Shown here: positions 28,659 through 36,651 of the stretch, in pieces
How positions within the stretch are numbered: position 1 is the first letter of the stretch
How the letters are laid out: each line of letters begins with the position of its first letter
From: Microbacterium testaceum
GTDB lineage: Bacteria > Actinomycetota > Actinomycetes > Actinomycetales > Microbacteriaceae
Direction of reading: 5' to 3'
DNA length: 64,000 nt
Assembly: GCF_020781835.1 (NCBI RefSeq)
Contig: NZ_JAJGNJ010000008.1
Coordinates: 1-64,000 of the forward strand
Position numbers and translations under genes: made by a program
The notes under the pieces: model-generated
What the model was told of the DNA's origin: nothing
Database searches by the model: none
What the model saw: only the letters and a program-made list of their open reading frames with translations

Positions 28659-28681
28659 GGCTTCCGTCGGCACGGTACACC

Positions 28682-28703
28682 CATTGCACACACGTGTGCA
28701 ATG
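28682..28703. promoter_or_regulatory. TetR operator, copy 2
   Basis: CATTGCACA-CACG-TGTGCAATG, 9-bp arms with 4-bp spacer. The core is the same as copy 1, centre-to-centre 44 bp. It overlaps the first tetR start codon, so tetR would repress itself. Confidence 0.65.
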
Positions 28704-29303
28704 ATCGTCATCATGGCGGTCGACGAGGCGCGTGAGCGGGCGATGGAAGCGACGCGTGGTCGGATCCTGGACGTCGCGCGTGACCTCCTCGGACGCAAGC
28801 CGGACGCGAGCATGGCCGAGGTTGCCGCAGCAGCGGGCGTCGTCCGACGGACGGTCTACGGCTACTTCCCGGCCCGGGGCGACCTCATCCGGGCGCTCGC
28901 GACGGAAGCGGCGAACGAAATGGCGATCTTGCTGGACGGTGCGATCGGTGCTGCATCAGCTCCGGATGCAATCTGGGCGCGATTCGTCGGCGAGCTCTGG
29001 CCCCTTGCCCACCGCTATCGCGTGCTCCTGGAACTGAGGCGCGGGGATCACGGCGACGAGATCCACGCCGTCCTGCGCTCGGTCGACGGCGAGATCGCGA
29101 GTGTGATCCTCCAGGGGCAGAACGACGGTGTCTTCGGAACGCACCTCCCGTCCGAGACGCTTGCGCGTCTTGCCTCCGCGATCGTGTTCGCAATCGCCGA
29201 CGAGAGTCGAGGCGATCGCGACCTCGATGCGCGGGCAGCGGCCACGACGAGCCTGCTCATGCTCGGGGTCAGCGAACAGCGCGTGTCCGACCTTGTCGGC
29301 TGA
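28701..29303 (+). CDS. TetR family transcriptional regulator
   Basis: A 200-aa regulator. The TetR HTH is at the N-terminus (ATRGRILDVARDLLG, MAEVAAAAGVVRRTVYGYFP), followed by a ligand-binding helical domain. Two starts are possible, ATG 28701 and ATG 28713; neither has an SD. It diverges from the epoxide hydrolase and the shared gap carries two TTGCACA-N4-TGTGCAA operators. Its end overlaps the convergent araC end by 35 bp. Confidence 0.88.
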   Translation: MIVIMAVDEARERAMEATRGRILDVARDLLGRKPDASMAEVAAAAGVVRRTVYGYFPARGDLIRALATEAANEMAILLDGAIGAASAPDAIWARFVGELWPLAHRYRVLLELRRGDHGDEIHAVLRSVDGEIASVILQGQNDGVFGTHLPSETLARLASAIVFAIADESRGDRDLDARAAATTSLLMLGVSEQRVSDLVG

Positions 29304-30162
29304 CCGTCGATGTGGGCGAGTGACGGCCGCTTCCGTCCGATGCGCCGGACCGATTCCCCGTCTGCACTCGCGGCAGGGCATGCCGGTAGCCGCTCGGGGT
29401 GAAGCCGAGAGCCGTGCGGAAATCGTTCGTCAGATGCGCGTGATCGGCGTAGCCGTATTCGTGCGCGAGCCGGGTCAGGTCGAGGCCGGGGTCCTGTCGA
29501 ATCCGCTCCGCGGCTTCCTGGAGCCGGCGACGGCGGATCAGGGCGGACGGTGGCACGCCGACGTAGGTCGCGGCGAGTCGCTGGAGGCTCCGAGTCGAGA
29601 CGCGCAGGCGCGCGGCAAGGTCGCCGACGGTGCGCACCTCGCGATCGGTCTCGGCCGTCTCGAGCATTCGATTCGCCAGGAGCGCCTCGTCGGTCGGCGC
29701 ATCCAAGCGGTGCAGAAGCCAGTCCGTGACGGCGGCGATCGCGGCGCGGCGGCGCTGGCTCGACGGGGCATCGGTGTTCATCGCGGAGCCGACGGCCGCC
29801 GCGAGGTCGGGGAGGTCGACCTCGTCGTAGCGGTCGCGAATCAGACCGACGTGCTCGACGATCGCGGGCGTCGCCGCCGGGCGCAGCAGGGCCCCCACGG
29901 CCCATCCCGTGCCCGTCAGGTCACGGACGGAAGAGCGCGTGGTCGGACCGGCGATGCCCACCGTGCCGTTCTCGATGACCAGGTTCACCGCCGGGAATCC
30001 GATCAGATGTTGCCGCGACGTGCGCCCCGGCTCGAGGTCCCACTCCGGAATCCAGAACCACCGCACGAACGTTGCCACGTCGCCCTCCGCGGGCTCGCGG
30101 TGGAAGGTCGGGAGGCGGGTCGGGTACAACACGCCACGTGAGGCCGCCGGGATGCCGTCCAT
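29269..30162 (-). CDS. AraC family transcriptional regulator
   Basis: A 297-aa protein. The N-terminal half resembles the DUF6597-type sensor seen in AraC proteins (VRWFWIPEWDL, GFPAVNLVIENG). The C-terminus has the two AraC HTH motifs (VGDLAARLRVSTRSLQRL and LTRLAHEYGYADHAHLTNDF). It is divergent from a VOC protein and may regulate it. Confidence 0.87.
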   Translation of the reverse strand: MDGIPAASRGVLYPTRLPTFHREPAEGDVATFVRWFWIPEWDLEPGRTSRQHLIGFPAVNLVIENGTVGIAGPTTRSSVRDLTGTGWAVGALLRPAATPAIVEHVGLIRDRYDEVDLPDLAAAVGSAMNTDAPSSQRRRAAIAAVTDWLLHRLDAPTDEALLANRMLETAETDREVRTVGDLAARLRVSTRSLQRLAATYVGVPPSALIRRRRLQEAAERIRQDPGLDLTRLAHEYGYADHAHLTNDFRTALGFTPSGYRHALPRVQTGNRSGASDGSGRHSPTSTVSRQGRTRAVR

Positions 30163-30224
30163 CGACTCACGCTATCCGATCGGCATTGGCGCGAATCTGC
30201 AAGCGCGGGGCGAGGTGGCAGCCG

Positions 30225-30230
30225 TACCTT
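30225..30230 (+). promoter_or_regulatory. -10 element TACCTT upstream of the VOC gene
   Basis: TACCTT ends 7 bases before ATG 30238, consistent with a leaderless start. Confidence 0.4.
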
Positions 30231-30237
30231 CGTGCGC

Positions 30238-30726
30238 ATGACACACGCAGCGCACGGTGAACACACCGACCACGGCACCCCTCGAGGTGCCAGCAGCATC
30301 ACCCCGTTTCTGGCGATCCCCGGCGCACGAGAGGCGATCGCGTTCTACCGAGACGTGTTCGGCGCCCGTGTCGTCGACGTCACGGAGCCGGGGGGCGTCG
30401 TGGTGCACGCGGTCCTCGACTTCGGGCATGGTCTGCTGCAGCTGGGAGAGCCGTCGCCCGACTACCATCTCGTCGCCCCGCCCGCCGGTGACGACGACTG
30501 CTACTCCTTGGGGCTGTACGTGCCCGACGTCGATGGCGTGGTCACTTCCGCGGAAGAGAGGGGCGCGACCGTGCGCGAGCCCACCGCGAACTTCGTGTCC
30601 GGCGACCGCTACGCCAGCATCCGAGACCCCTTCGGCATCCGCTGGTCGATCATGACTCGTGTCGAGGACATCTCCGAGGACGAGAGTGCTCGCCGCGTCG
30701 CCGAATGGGCCGCCGCGCAGAGCTGA
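30238..30726 (+). CDS. VOC superfamily protein (PhnB/glyoxalase-like)
   Basis: The 162-aa protein has the PhnB-like pattern SITPFLAIPGAREAIAFYRD, VHAVLDFGHGLLQLGEP and DRYASIRDPFGIRW. Enzymatic role and substrate are unknown. The -10 at 30225 favours ATG 30238 over GTG 30232. It is divergent from araC. Confidence 0.82.
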   Translation: MTHAAHGEHTDHGTPRGASSITPFLAIPGAREAIAFYRDVFGARVVDVTEPGGVVVHAVLDFGHGLLQLGEPSPDYHLVAPPAGDDDCYSLGLYVPDVDGVVTSAEERGATVREPTANFVSGDRYASIRDPFGIRWSIMTRVEDISEDESARRVAEWAAAQS

Positions 30727-30889
30727 CGCGGGGCGCTTCGGCCACGCACCGTGCGCCGGGCGCTGCGTCGGCGGCACAGCACGGCACTGCTGGACGCCAT
30801 CGGTCTCATACAGACCGTTCTCGTCCGGATGGGAACATCCGGGTCCGGATTGCCGGCACCGCGCGGAAACTCCGCCGTCCGCGCAGCCG

Positions 30890-31267
30890 TCAACGCACGT
30901 ACGTGGCGAACTCGACGAGGTTCCCATCGGGGTCGCGCAGGTAGACGCTGGTCATGGGTCCCTGTGCGCCGTTGCGGCGGACGGGGCCGACCTCGATCGC
31001 GACGCCGGCGGAGTCGAGGTCGGCGACGATCGTCTCGATGGTGTCGTGCACGACGATGCAGAAGTCTCCGCTGCCCGGGGTGGGGCAGGCGGCGAACGGT
31101 GCGACCGGCCTCGCGGCGGGGTGCAGGTTGATCTTGTTCTGCGCGAAGTGCATCGAATGGCGCCCGTCCTGTTCGACGTACTCGAATCCCAGCCGGCTGT
31201 AGAAGGCCACGGATGCCTCGACGGACTCGACGGTGAGGACCAGGTGATCGAAATGGGCGAACTGCAT
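30890..31267 (-). CDS. VOC family protein (ring-cleavage dioxygenase/fosfomycin-resistance-like)
   Basis: A 125-aa single VOC unit: FDHLVLTVESVEASVAFYSR, HSMHFAQNKINLH, CIVVHDTIETIVADL and VYLRDPDGNLVEF. The last motif carries the conserved metal-ligand Glu. The open frame extends much further upstream, but ATG 31267 is the natural N-terminus. The substrate is unknown. Confidence 0.82.
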   Translation of the reverse strand: MQFAHFDHLVLTVESVEASVAFYSRLGFEYVEQDGRHSMHFAQNKINLHPAARPVAPFAACPTPGSGDFCIVVHDTIETIVADLDSAGVAIEVGPVRRNGAQGPMTSVYLRDPDGNLVEFATYVR

Positions 31268-31472
31268 GCGGTGTCTGTTCCGTTCTCCGGTGATGGTCGG
31301 CTGGGCGAGGAGGACCCGCTCGATCTGGTCGCCGACATCGACGCGGCCCTCGACGCCGTGACGGCATGACGCGCCGTGGGCCCGGGTGTTACGCCCCGCT
31401 ACGACGCCCCGCGCCCGCGTTCGCGGCATCCCGTACCTTCGACTCATCGCAACCCCGAAGGCAGGTGAAGCC

Positions 31473-31730
31473 ATGTCCCGCACGATCTCGTCGACAGTCC
31501 ACCCGATCCAGCGCTGCATGGCTGCAGCCAACCCCTCCGCCTGGTGGGACGGGATCGTCACGGACGCCGACGGCGCCGAGGCGACGATCGCGCTACTGGA
31601 CGGCAGCACCGTCCGCGTGCGCGTCGTCGGCCCGGCGGTCGACATCGCGGCGGGGGAGCCGGTCGGCTACCACCCGGTGGCAGAACTCCTCAGCGCGTCG
31701 GCCATCCTCACGACCGCGCGCCTCGCCTAG
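31473..31730 (+). CDS. hypothetical protein (85 aa)
   Basis: A short soluble protein, ISSTVHPIQRCMAAANPSAW then DGIVTDADGAEATIALLDGS and VRVRVVGPAVDIAAGEPVGY. The strand-rich core looks like a small beta-barrel. No family is recognised. The SD GGCAGGTGAAG supports ATG 31473. It converges on the copper-storage gene with a 4-bp gap. Confidence 0.6.
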   Translation: MSRTISSTVHPIQRCMAAANPSAWWDGIVTDADGAEATIALLDGSTVRVRVVGPAVDIAAGEPVGYHPVAELLSASAILTTARLA

Positions 31731-31734
31731 GTCG

Positions 31735-32136
31735 TCAGGCGGACATCGAGGCCATCATGGCCTCGCACTTCATGACCATGTCGTCGCACGCCATGGCGCA
31801 GTAGCGGCACATCTCGTCCATGTCGGCGTGCATGCGGCACTCCTCGGCGCACGCCTTGCCCATGGTCATGCAGGCCGTCATCATGGCCTTCATCACGTCC
31901 ATGTCCATGCCGGCGGGGCGCATCATCATGTGCATCGTCGCCTGAGCCATCTCGACCATGTTCGAGCACAGGGCGCAGCACTTCGCCATCTCCGCGCCGT
32001 GCATCATGTCGCTGCCGGCGCACATCGCCGCCGCCATCGCGCACGCGTTCAGCGATTGCAGGCACTCCTGCATGGCATCCATGTCCATGGTCATCTCGCC
32101 CTTGGGCATGGACTTCATCATCATCATCGTGTCCAT
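31735..32136 (-). CDS. four-helix-bundle copper storage protein (Csp-like), Met-rich
   Basis: A 133-aa protein with 13 Cys and 37 Met. Cys are spaced along helices in CxxxC-type and CC patterns (KCCALCSNM, ACAEECRMH, MCRYCAMACDDM), as in Csp1/Csp3, which bind many Cu(I) ions inside a four-helix bundle. The N-terminus MDTMMMMKSMPKGEMTMDMD is a Met ladder and not a Tat signal, suggesting a cytosolic form. The exceptional Met content may add Cu(I) sites. Probable role: copper sequestration. Confidence 0.85.
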   Translation of the reverse strand: MDTMMMMKSMPKGEMTMDMDAMQECLQSLNACAMAAAMCAGSDMMHGAEMAKCCALCSNMVEMAQATMHMMMRPAGMDMDVMKAMMTACMTMGKACAEECRMHADMDEMCRYCAMACDDMVMKCEAMMASMSA

Positions 32137-32286
32137 CGAGGTCTCCCGTGCTCTTGTCCTGACAGGGTGATCGGATGCCGCGCAGGGCTCCCGTGTACGC
32201 GCATGCTACGCCTCGGGTGCGTGTGCACGAGAGGGTTGCCGAACGTCTGATCCCTCGGATCAGGAAGGGGTGCGCGTGGGGTGGGG

Positions 32287-33360
32287 TCACCGGACGACGG
32301 CTGCATCGATCGGCTTCTCGTCGATCCGCACCCGCTGCAGGGGGAGGGCTTCGGGATGCGCGGTGCGCACCCACTCGGCGAGCTTCTCGCGCACGAGGCA
32401 CCGCAGGTCCCACAGACGGCCCGAGTCGTCGGCGCTCACGAGGATGCGCACCTGCAGCAGTCCGCCGACGGCGTCCGTCACCTGGACGCCGTGGGCGGCG
32501 CGATCCCACAGCTCGGTCTCGCCGAGGATCCTTTCGAGCTCGCTGCGCATCTGATCGACGGGAATGCGCCAGTCCAGGTCGAAGAAGACGGTGCCCAGGA
32601 GGGCGCGCCCGAGCTTGGTCCAGTTCTCGAACGGGTTCGTGGTGAAGTACGTGCACGGAAGGACGAGGGTCCGCTGATCCCACAGCTCGAGAACGACGTA
32701 GCTGAGCGTGATCTCCTGGATGCGGCCGTACTCGCCCTCGACGACGACGACGTCGCCCACGCGGATCGCCTCGCTGAAGGCGAGTTGGACGCCCGCGAAC
32801 AGGTTGCTCAGCACCGACTGCGCGGCCAAGCCCGCGACGATCGAGGCGATACCGGCCGAGGCCAGCACACTCGCGCCGACGGCGCGCACGGCATCGAAGG
32901 TCATGAGGATCCCGCCGGCCGCGACGACGACGATCACCACGATCACCAGGCGCCGCACGATCTCCAGCTGGGTACGGATCTTGCGCGCCGAGAACGTGTC
33001 GCTCTCGGCGAGCTTGTAGCGCTGGCTCCCGCTGTCGACGAAGAAGAGGAAGAGCTGGGCCAGCAACCACGCCCCCGCGATGATCACCAGGATGCCGAAG
33101 AGGTGCTGCAGCCCGCCGCGGAGATCGTCGCTGATCGGAAGTGCGGACATCGACACCGTGACGGCGAGGAGCAGCAAAGTGATGCGGAACGGCCAGCTCA
33201 CCCGATCGCGCAGCCGCGCCGCCCACCTCTTCCTCCGGCCGATGAGGGCGAGCGACACGCTCACGACGATCATGATCGCGATCACCACACCCACGGCGAC
33301 GCCGGCCACGATGGCGAATCCGGTCCAGCTCTGCCAGTTCTGCTCGATCTCTTCGGTCAC
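32287..33360 (-). CDS. MscS family mechanosensitive channel
   Basis: The 357-aa protein has three to four N-terminal membrane helices, then the MscS pore/beta domain: ASAGIASIVAGLAAQSVLSN, GVQLAFSEAIRVGDVVVVEG, GRIQEITLSYVVLELWDQRT, VLPCTYFTTNPFENWT. A cytoplasmic alpha/beta end follows. GTG 33360 has GGAAGGA upstream and places TEEIEQNWQSW at the N-terminus. Osmotic release channel by family. Confidence 0.88.
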   Translation of the reverse strand: MTEEIEQNWQSWTGFAIVAGVAVGVVIAIMIVVSVSLALIGRRKRWAARLRDRVSWPFRITLLLLAVTVSMSALPISDDLRGGLQHLFGILVIIAGAWLLAQLFLFFVDSGSQRYKLAESDTFSARKIRTQLEIVRRLVIVVIVVVAAGGILMTFDAVRAVGASVLASAGIASIVAGLAAQSVLSNLFAGVQLAFSEAIRVGDVVVVEGEYGRIQEITLSYVVLELWDQRTLVLPCTYFTTNPFENWTKLGRALLGTVFFDLDWRIPVDQMRSELERILGETELWDRAAHGVQVTDAVGGLLQVRILVSADDSGRLWDLRCLVREKLAEWVRTAHPEALPLQRVRIDEKPIDAAVVR

Positions 33361-33399
33361 GCGGGTCCTTCCGGGTCGGTTCGTCCACGGTAGAGGCGG

Positions 33400-33758
33400 G
33401 CCCCGGGGCAGGCGCAAACGGATAGGCCGCATATCGCGGCCCGCGAACGTACACGCCGGGGAGACGGCTCCCGCCCGAGCCTCTCGTCTTTTCTGTCACG
33501 CGTGTCCGCGGACACGTACGGGGCGAAGAGCGACACGTCGCCGGGGTGGATGGTCGGCCACGCGTCGTTGCCGTGCGCGAGGATCGACACGTCGTCGGTG
33601 CAGAATCTGTCCTCGCTGGCGGGACCGGCGTCCCCGGGCGCGAGGGTGTGGGACACCTACGTCCCCTCCCCGGCGCGGGTGACCGCGCCGCTGGCGAACT
33701 CCCGCGGCCCCATGTCGATCATCGTGTGCGCGCCCTCGATGGTGCGGTCCTCGTTCAT
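33400..33758 (-). pseudogene. unidentified gene remnant with in-frame TAG
   Basis: From ATG 33758 the minus strand reads MNEDRTIEGAHTMIDMGPRE and continues to a TAG at 33657, then in the same frame VSHTLAPGDAGPASEDRFCT and HGNDAWPTIHPGDVSLFAPY. The two halves look like one protein, so this is a stop-interrupted gene, or a fragment. The true 3' limit is unclear. I do not recognise the family. It fills the 560-bp gap between mscS and the HNH gene. Confidence 0.4.
33501..33516. repeat. perfect 16-bp palindrome
   Basis: CGTGTCCGCGGACACG is self-complementary over all 16 bases. It lies ~140 bp upstream of the mscS start, inside the remnant above. Operator or chance is open. Confidence 0.35.
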
Positions 33759-33908
33759 GAAGGAGTTTGGACGACGACCCGCCGCGAAGCGCCACGCATG
33801 GGTGCGGGTGCGGGGCGGCGAGGTCGGGACCGTTCCTCCCCAGGCAGGGATCTCGGGAGTTGTCCCCATTTGGCCTCCCCGATGCGGGGCGATTTCGGAG
33901 GTCGTCGC

Positions 33909-33914
33909 TAGCAT
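33909..33914 (+). promoter_or_regulatory. -10 element TAGCAT upstream of the DUF222-HNH gene
   Basis: TAGCAT ends 6 bases before ATG 33921, with no SD, again a leaderless layout. Confidence 0.45.
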
Positions 33915-33920
33915 GCAGAC

Positions 33921-35270
33921 ATGCTCCCCGCGAACCCCGAATCAGCACCCCACGGTGGGCACGACGACCTGTCGTCGGTGCTGAGTGAGGTGCTCGCGGC
34001 CGACGCCGGGGTCGCCGCCGCCGAGGCGCGGCGGGTGCGGGCACTGGCTCGCGCCGGGCATCTCGCGTTCGACGCGATGGCTGCTCAGCGCGCGTCGTCG
34101 AAGGCGGCGGAGATGGCGTTGCGCGAGGTGGCATCCGAGATCGCCGCGGCCGAGCACCTCTCCGACCGATCGGTGCAGGCGCAGATCGGTCGTGCGGTGG
34201 AGCTCGTCGACCATTTCCCCGTGACGCTCGCCGCATGGCAGGCGGGGGCATTGTCGCGAGAACACGTGTGGGCGATCGTGGATGCCGGGCGCCCGGTGCC
34301 CGTGGAGCGGCGTGGCGAGTTCGATGTGCTCGCGGTCACCACCGCCGAGGGAATGAGCCCCGGGCGGCTGAGGACCCGTCTTGCGGCTCTCGCCGAACGG
34401 CTGCAGCCCACGACGATCGCCGAACGGCATCGGGCTGCGCGCACGACGCGGAACGTGAGAGTCGTGCCCGGCGAGAACGGGATGTCGGATCTCATCGCCT
34501 CCTTGCCGACCGTGCTCGCGGTGGGAATCTACGACCGGCTCACCCAGCAGGGTCGCGCGCTCATCGATGCCCGTCCCGCCGCGTCGTCCGAGCCCGGTGC
34601 GCCGCCCGTCGAGGCCGACGTCCGCACGGTCGATCAGGTGCGCGCCGACATCCTCGCCGACCTCCTGCTGACAGCGGCGCCCGACGCCGACCCGACTCGC
34701 GGCGACGACGGCCCCGGCACGCTCGGGGCGATTCGTGCGAAGGTGCAGGTCGTGGTCCCGGCCCTGACGATGCTGCAACCCGGCGAAGAGAACCTCGACC
34801 CGGCCGGGCTCGTCGGGCACGGCCCCGTCGACGCGGAAACGGCGCGAGCGATCGCCGAGGCGACGTCGTTGCCGTGGGACCGTGTGATCACCCACCCGAT
34901 CACCGGGTCGGTGTTGCACGTCGACACCTATCAGCGCACCGCCGCAATCGACCGTTACCTCCGTGCCCGCGACCGGCACTGCCGGTGGCCGGGGTGCACC
35001 GCTCCCGCCGTGCGGTGCGAGGTCGACCACACGCATGACGCCGCGCTCGGTGGCAAGACCGAGGTGTGCAACCTCTGCCATCTCTGCCAGAGGCACCACA
35101 CGCAGAAGCAGTTCACCCGCTGGCGGGTGAGACAGCTCGCCGGGGGTGTGCTCGAGTGGACATCTCCGACGGGGAAGGTGTACATCGATGAACCTTTTCC
35201 GTACTCCCCGGCAGTCCGGTTCGTCCCTGATCCGCCGCCCCCACCCACCGCAGAACTCGCCCCGTTCTGA
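33921..35270 (+). CDS. DUF222 domain HNH endonuclease
   Basis: A 449-aa protein of the large actinobacterial DUF222-HNH family. DUF222 spans ~20-330. The HNH site is near the C-terminus: RDRHCRWPGCTAPAVRCEVD, HTHDAALGGKTEVCNL, CQRHHTQKQF. Such genes are often multicopy and suspected to be mobile-element or 13E12-type proteins; their biological role is unknown. The end is Pro-rich. Confidence 0.87.
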   Translation: MLPANPESAPHGGHDDLSSVLSEVLAADAGVAAAEARRVRALARAGHLAFDAMAAQRASSKAAEMALREVASEIAAAEHLSDRSVQAQIGRAVELVDHFPVTLAAWQAGALSREHVWAIVDAGRPVPVERRGEFDVLAVTTAEGMSPGRLRTRLAALAERLQPTTIAERHRAARTTRNVRVVPGENGMSDLIASLPTVLAVGIYDRLTQQGRALIDARPAASSEPGAPPVEADVRTVDQVRADILADLLLTAAPDADPTRGDDGPGTLGAIRAKVQVVVPALTMLQPGEENLDPAGLVGHGPVDAETARAIAEATSLPWDRVITHPITGSVLHVDTYQRTAAIDRYLRARDRHCRWPGCTAPAVRCEVDHTHDAALGGKTEVCNLCHLCQRHHTQKQFTRWRVRQLAGGVLEWTSPTGKVYIDEPFPYSPAVRFVPDPPPPPTAELAPF

Positions 35271-35405
35271 CGGGTCGGGCGCGCCTTGACGTGGGTCGGG
35301 CGCGCCGGTTGTGCGGTCTGGGTGTGCGTGTACATGTACGTGTCCGTGGCGTGGGTTCGCCCGTGGTGTGCGCCTGCCCGTGCGTGCGACGGCCCGAGCC
35401 TTCCC

Positions 35406-35660
35406 ATGATTGGCCCGTACGCCGAACGGGATCTCGACTTCGTCTATGAGTCGTTCGCCACGACCGACATCGTCACCGAGCTGGCGCGCAACGCCGAGGC
35501 GGGTTCCGCCGCTCGCCGAGACGGGTTCCGCGCTCGCAGAGGCGTACGGCTTCCGCTGGGTCGCCGAAGACCGGGACGCGGGCGCCGCGATCGTCGTCAA
35601 CGCCACGCCGCTCGGGATGAATGGGCGTACTCTCGTGCCTGACCCGCTCGCTCCGCTAGC
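35406..35660 (+). pseudogene. shikimate dehydrogenase (aroE-like) remnant
   Basis: Frame 1 reads LDFVYESFATTDI, matching the AroE N-terminal region, then jumps to ELARNAEAGSA. Frame 2 continues GSALAEAYGFRWVAEDRD and IVVNATPLGMNG, the AroE C-terminal signature. The centre is deleted and the frame is shifted at a 21-bp tandem duplication (35499-35519 and 35520-35540). The 35271-35405 stretch before it holds nothing recognisable. Confidence 0.65.
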
Positions 35661-35668
35661 GTCAGCGC

Positions 35669-36151
35669 CTACTCGATGCGGATACTCCCCGTCGCGGGGT
35701 GCTCGTGTGGCATCCGGTCGCGGTCGTACGTGATGTCGGTGTATCCGTGGGGCTTCGGCTTGCCGTCTTCGTCGACGCTCACGAAGACGAGTCGCTCGAT
35801 CGTGAGGATTCGCTTGCGCGTGATCATGTTCCGCACGACGGCGCGCATCGTGAGCGACGTGCGCCCGAAGTGCGTCGCGGTCAGCCCCATCTCGATCAGG
35901 TCGCCTTGGAGGGCGGATGCCTCGAAGTTGATCTCCGAGATGAGCTTGGTCACCACGCGGTAGTTGCCGAGCTGGATGATCGCGTAGATCGCCGCCTCTT
36001 CGTCGATCCAGCGCAGCAGGCTGCCACCGAAGAGGGTGCCGTTGGCGTTGAGGTCCTCGGGTTTGACCCATTTGCGGGTGTGGAAGTTGATGCCGTCGTC
36101 GGAGGGATGCCACTGAGGGTGCGTCACGCGATCAACGGTACTCCCGCGCAT
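35669..36151 (-). CDS. acyl-CoA thioesterase (hotdog fold)
   Basis: A 160-aa hotdog protein: VKPEDLNANGTLFGGSLLRW, DEEAAIYAII and TRKRILTIERLVFVSVDED match the YciA/BFIT-like acyl-CoA hydrolases. Starts are possible at ATG 36151 and GTG 36127 (VTHPQWHPSDDG); the shorter form fits the family better but has a weaker SD, so the N-terminus is uncertain. It is divergent from marR, whose operator lies in the shared gap. Confidence 0.85.
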   Translation of the reverse strand: MRGSTVDRVTHPQWHPSDDGINFHTRKWVKPEDLNANGTLFGGSLLRWIDEEAAIYAIIQLGNYRVVTKLISEINFEASALQGDLIEMGLTATHFGRTSLTMRAVVRNMITRKRILTIERLVFVSVDEDGKPKPHGYTDITYDRDRMPHEHPATGSIRIE

Positions 36152-36170
36152 CGACCCGTCGAGTAAACCT

Positions 36171-36200
36171 GTTGACATATCTTGAGTCAACTGGTTGACT
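36171..36200. promoter_or_regulatory. MarR operator region
   Basis: AGTCAAC-TG-GTTGACT (36185-36200) is a perfect 7-bp inverted repeat. A further half-site GTTGAC at 36171-36176 makes a second pair with GTCAAC (36186-36191). The TTGACA there could also be a -35. It lies 7 bases before the marR start. Confidence 0.55.
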
Positions 36201-36207
36201 CGTCCTC

Positions 36208-36651
36208 ATGGCCGAACGTCTCACGGTGACCCTGCACGAACTGGTGGCGGCGATGGACGCCTATGCGGACGCCTACCTGCAGCGACACCACGGAGTCTCG
36301 TTCAATCTCTTCGAGTTCCTCGCCGCGTTGGTGGAGGAGAGCCCGGTGGACATCACCGGACTCGCGCGGTGCCTGCGGGTGAGCAAGGCCGCGGTGAGTA
36401 AGCGTGTGCCGTCGTTGGTCGCCGGCGGGTGGCTCATCACCGCTCACGGTCCGGGCCGTCGCGTCGATCTCACGCCGACCGCCGCCGCGATCGAGCTGGT
36501 GCGCAGCGCCGGAGGCGAACTCGAAGGAGAGTTCGCCGCGGTCTTCGCCGAGGACGCCGGGGGAGCGGCGGGGACGTCCGTCACCATCGCGGCCCTCAAC
36601 GAGCGTCTGAGTGGTTTGACCCGCATCCTCGAACAGAAGGAGTTGCCGTGA
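36208..36651 (+). CDS. MarR family transcriptional regulator
   Basis: The 147-aa protein has a winged-helix core: GVSFNLFEFLAALVEESPVD, TGLARCLRVSKAAVSKRVPS, GWLITAHGPGRRVDLTPT. It is coupled to the flavin oxidoreductase gene (GTGA overlap) and divergent from the thioesterase, so both are plausible targets through the AGTCAAC palindrome. Confidence 0.87.
   Translation: MAERLTVTLHELVAAMDAYADAYLQRHHGVSFNLFEFLAALVEESPVDITGLARCLRVSKAAVSKRVPSLVAGGWLITAHGPGRRVDLTPTAAAIELVRSAGGELEGEFAAVFAEDAGGAAGTSVTIAALNERLSGLTRILEQKELP

Noticed and set aside
33921..35270. DUF222-HNH gene as a group II intron or homing endonuclease in a host gene
   Set aside because: No split host gene or intron structure flanks it; it is a free-standing ORF with its own -10 element.
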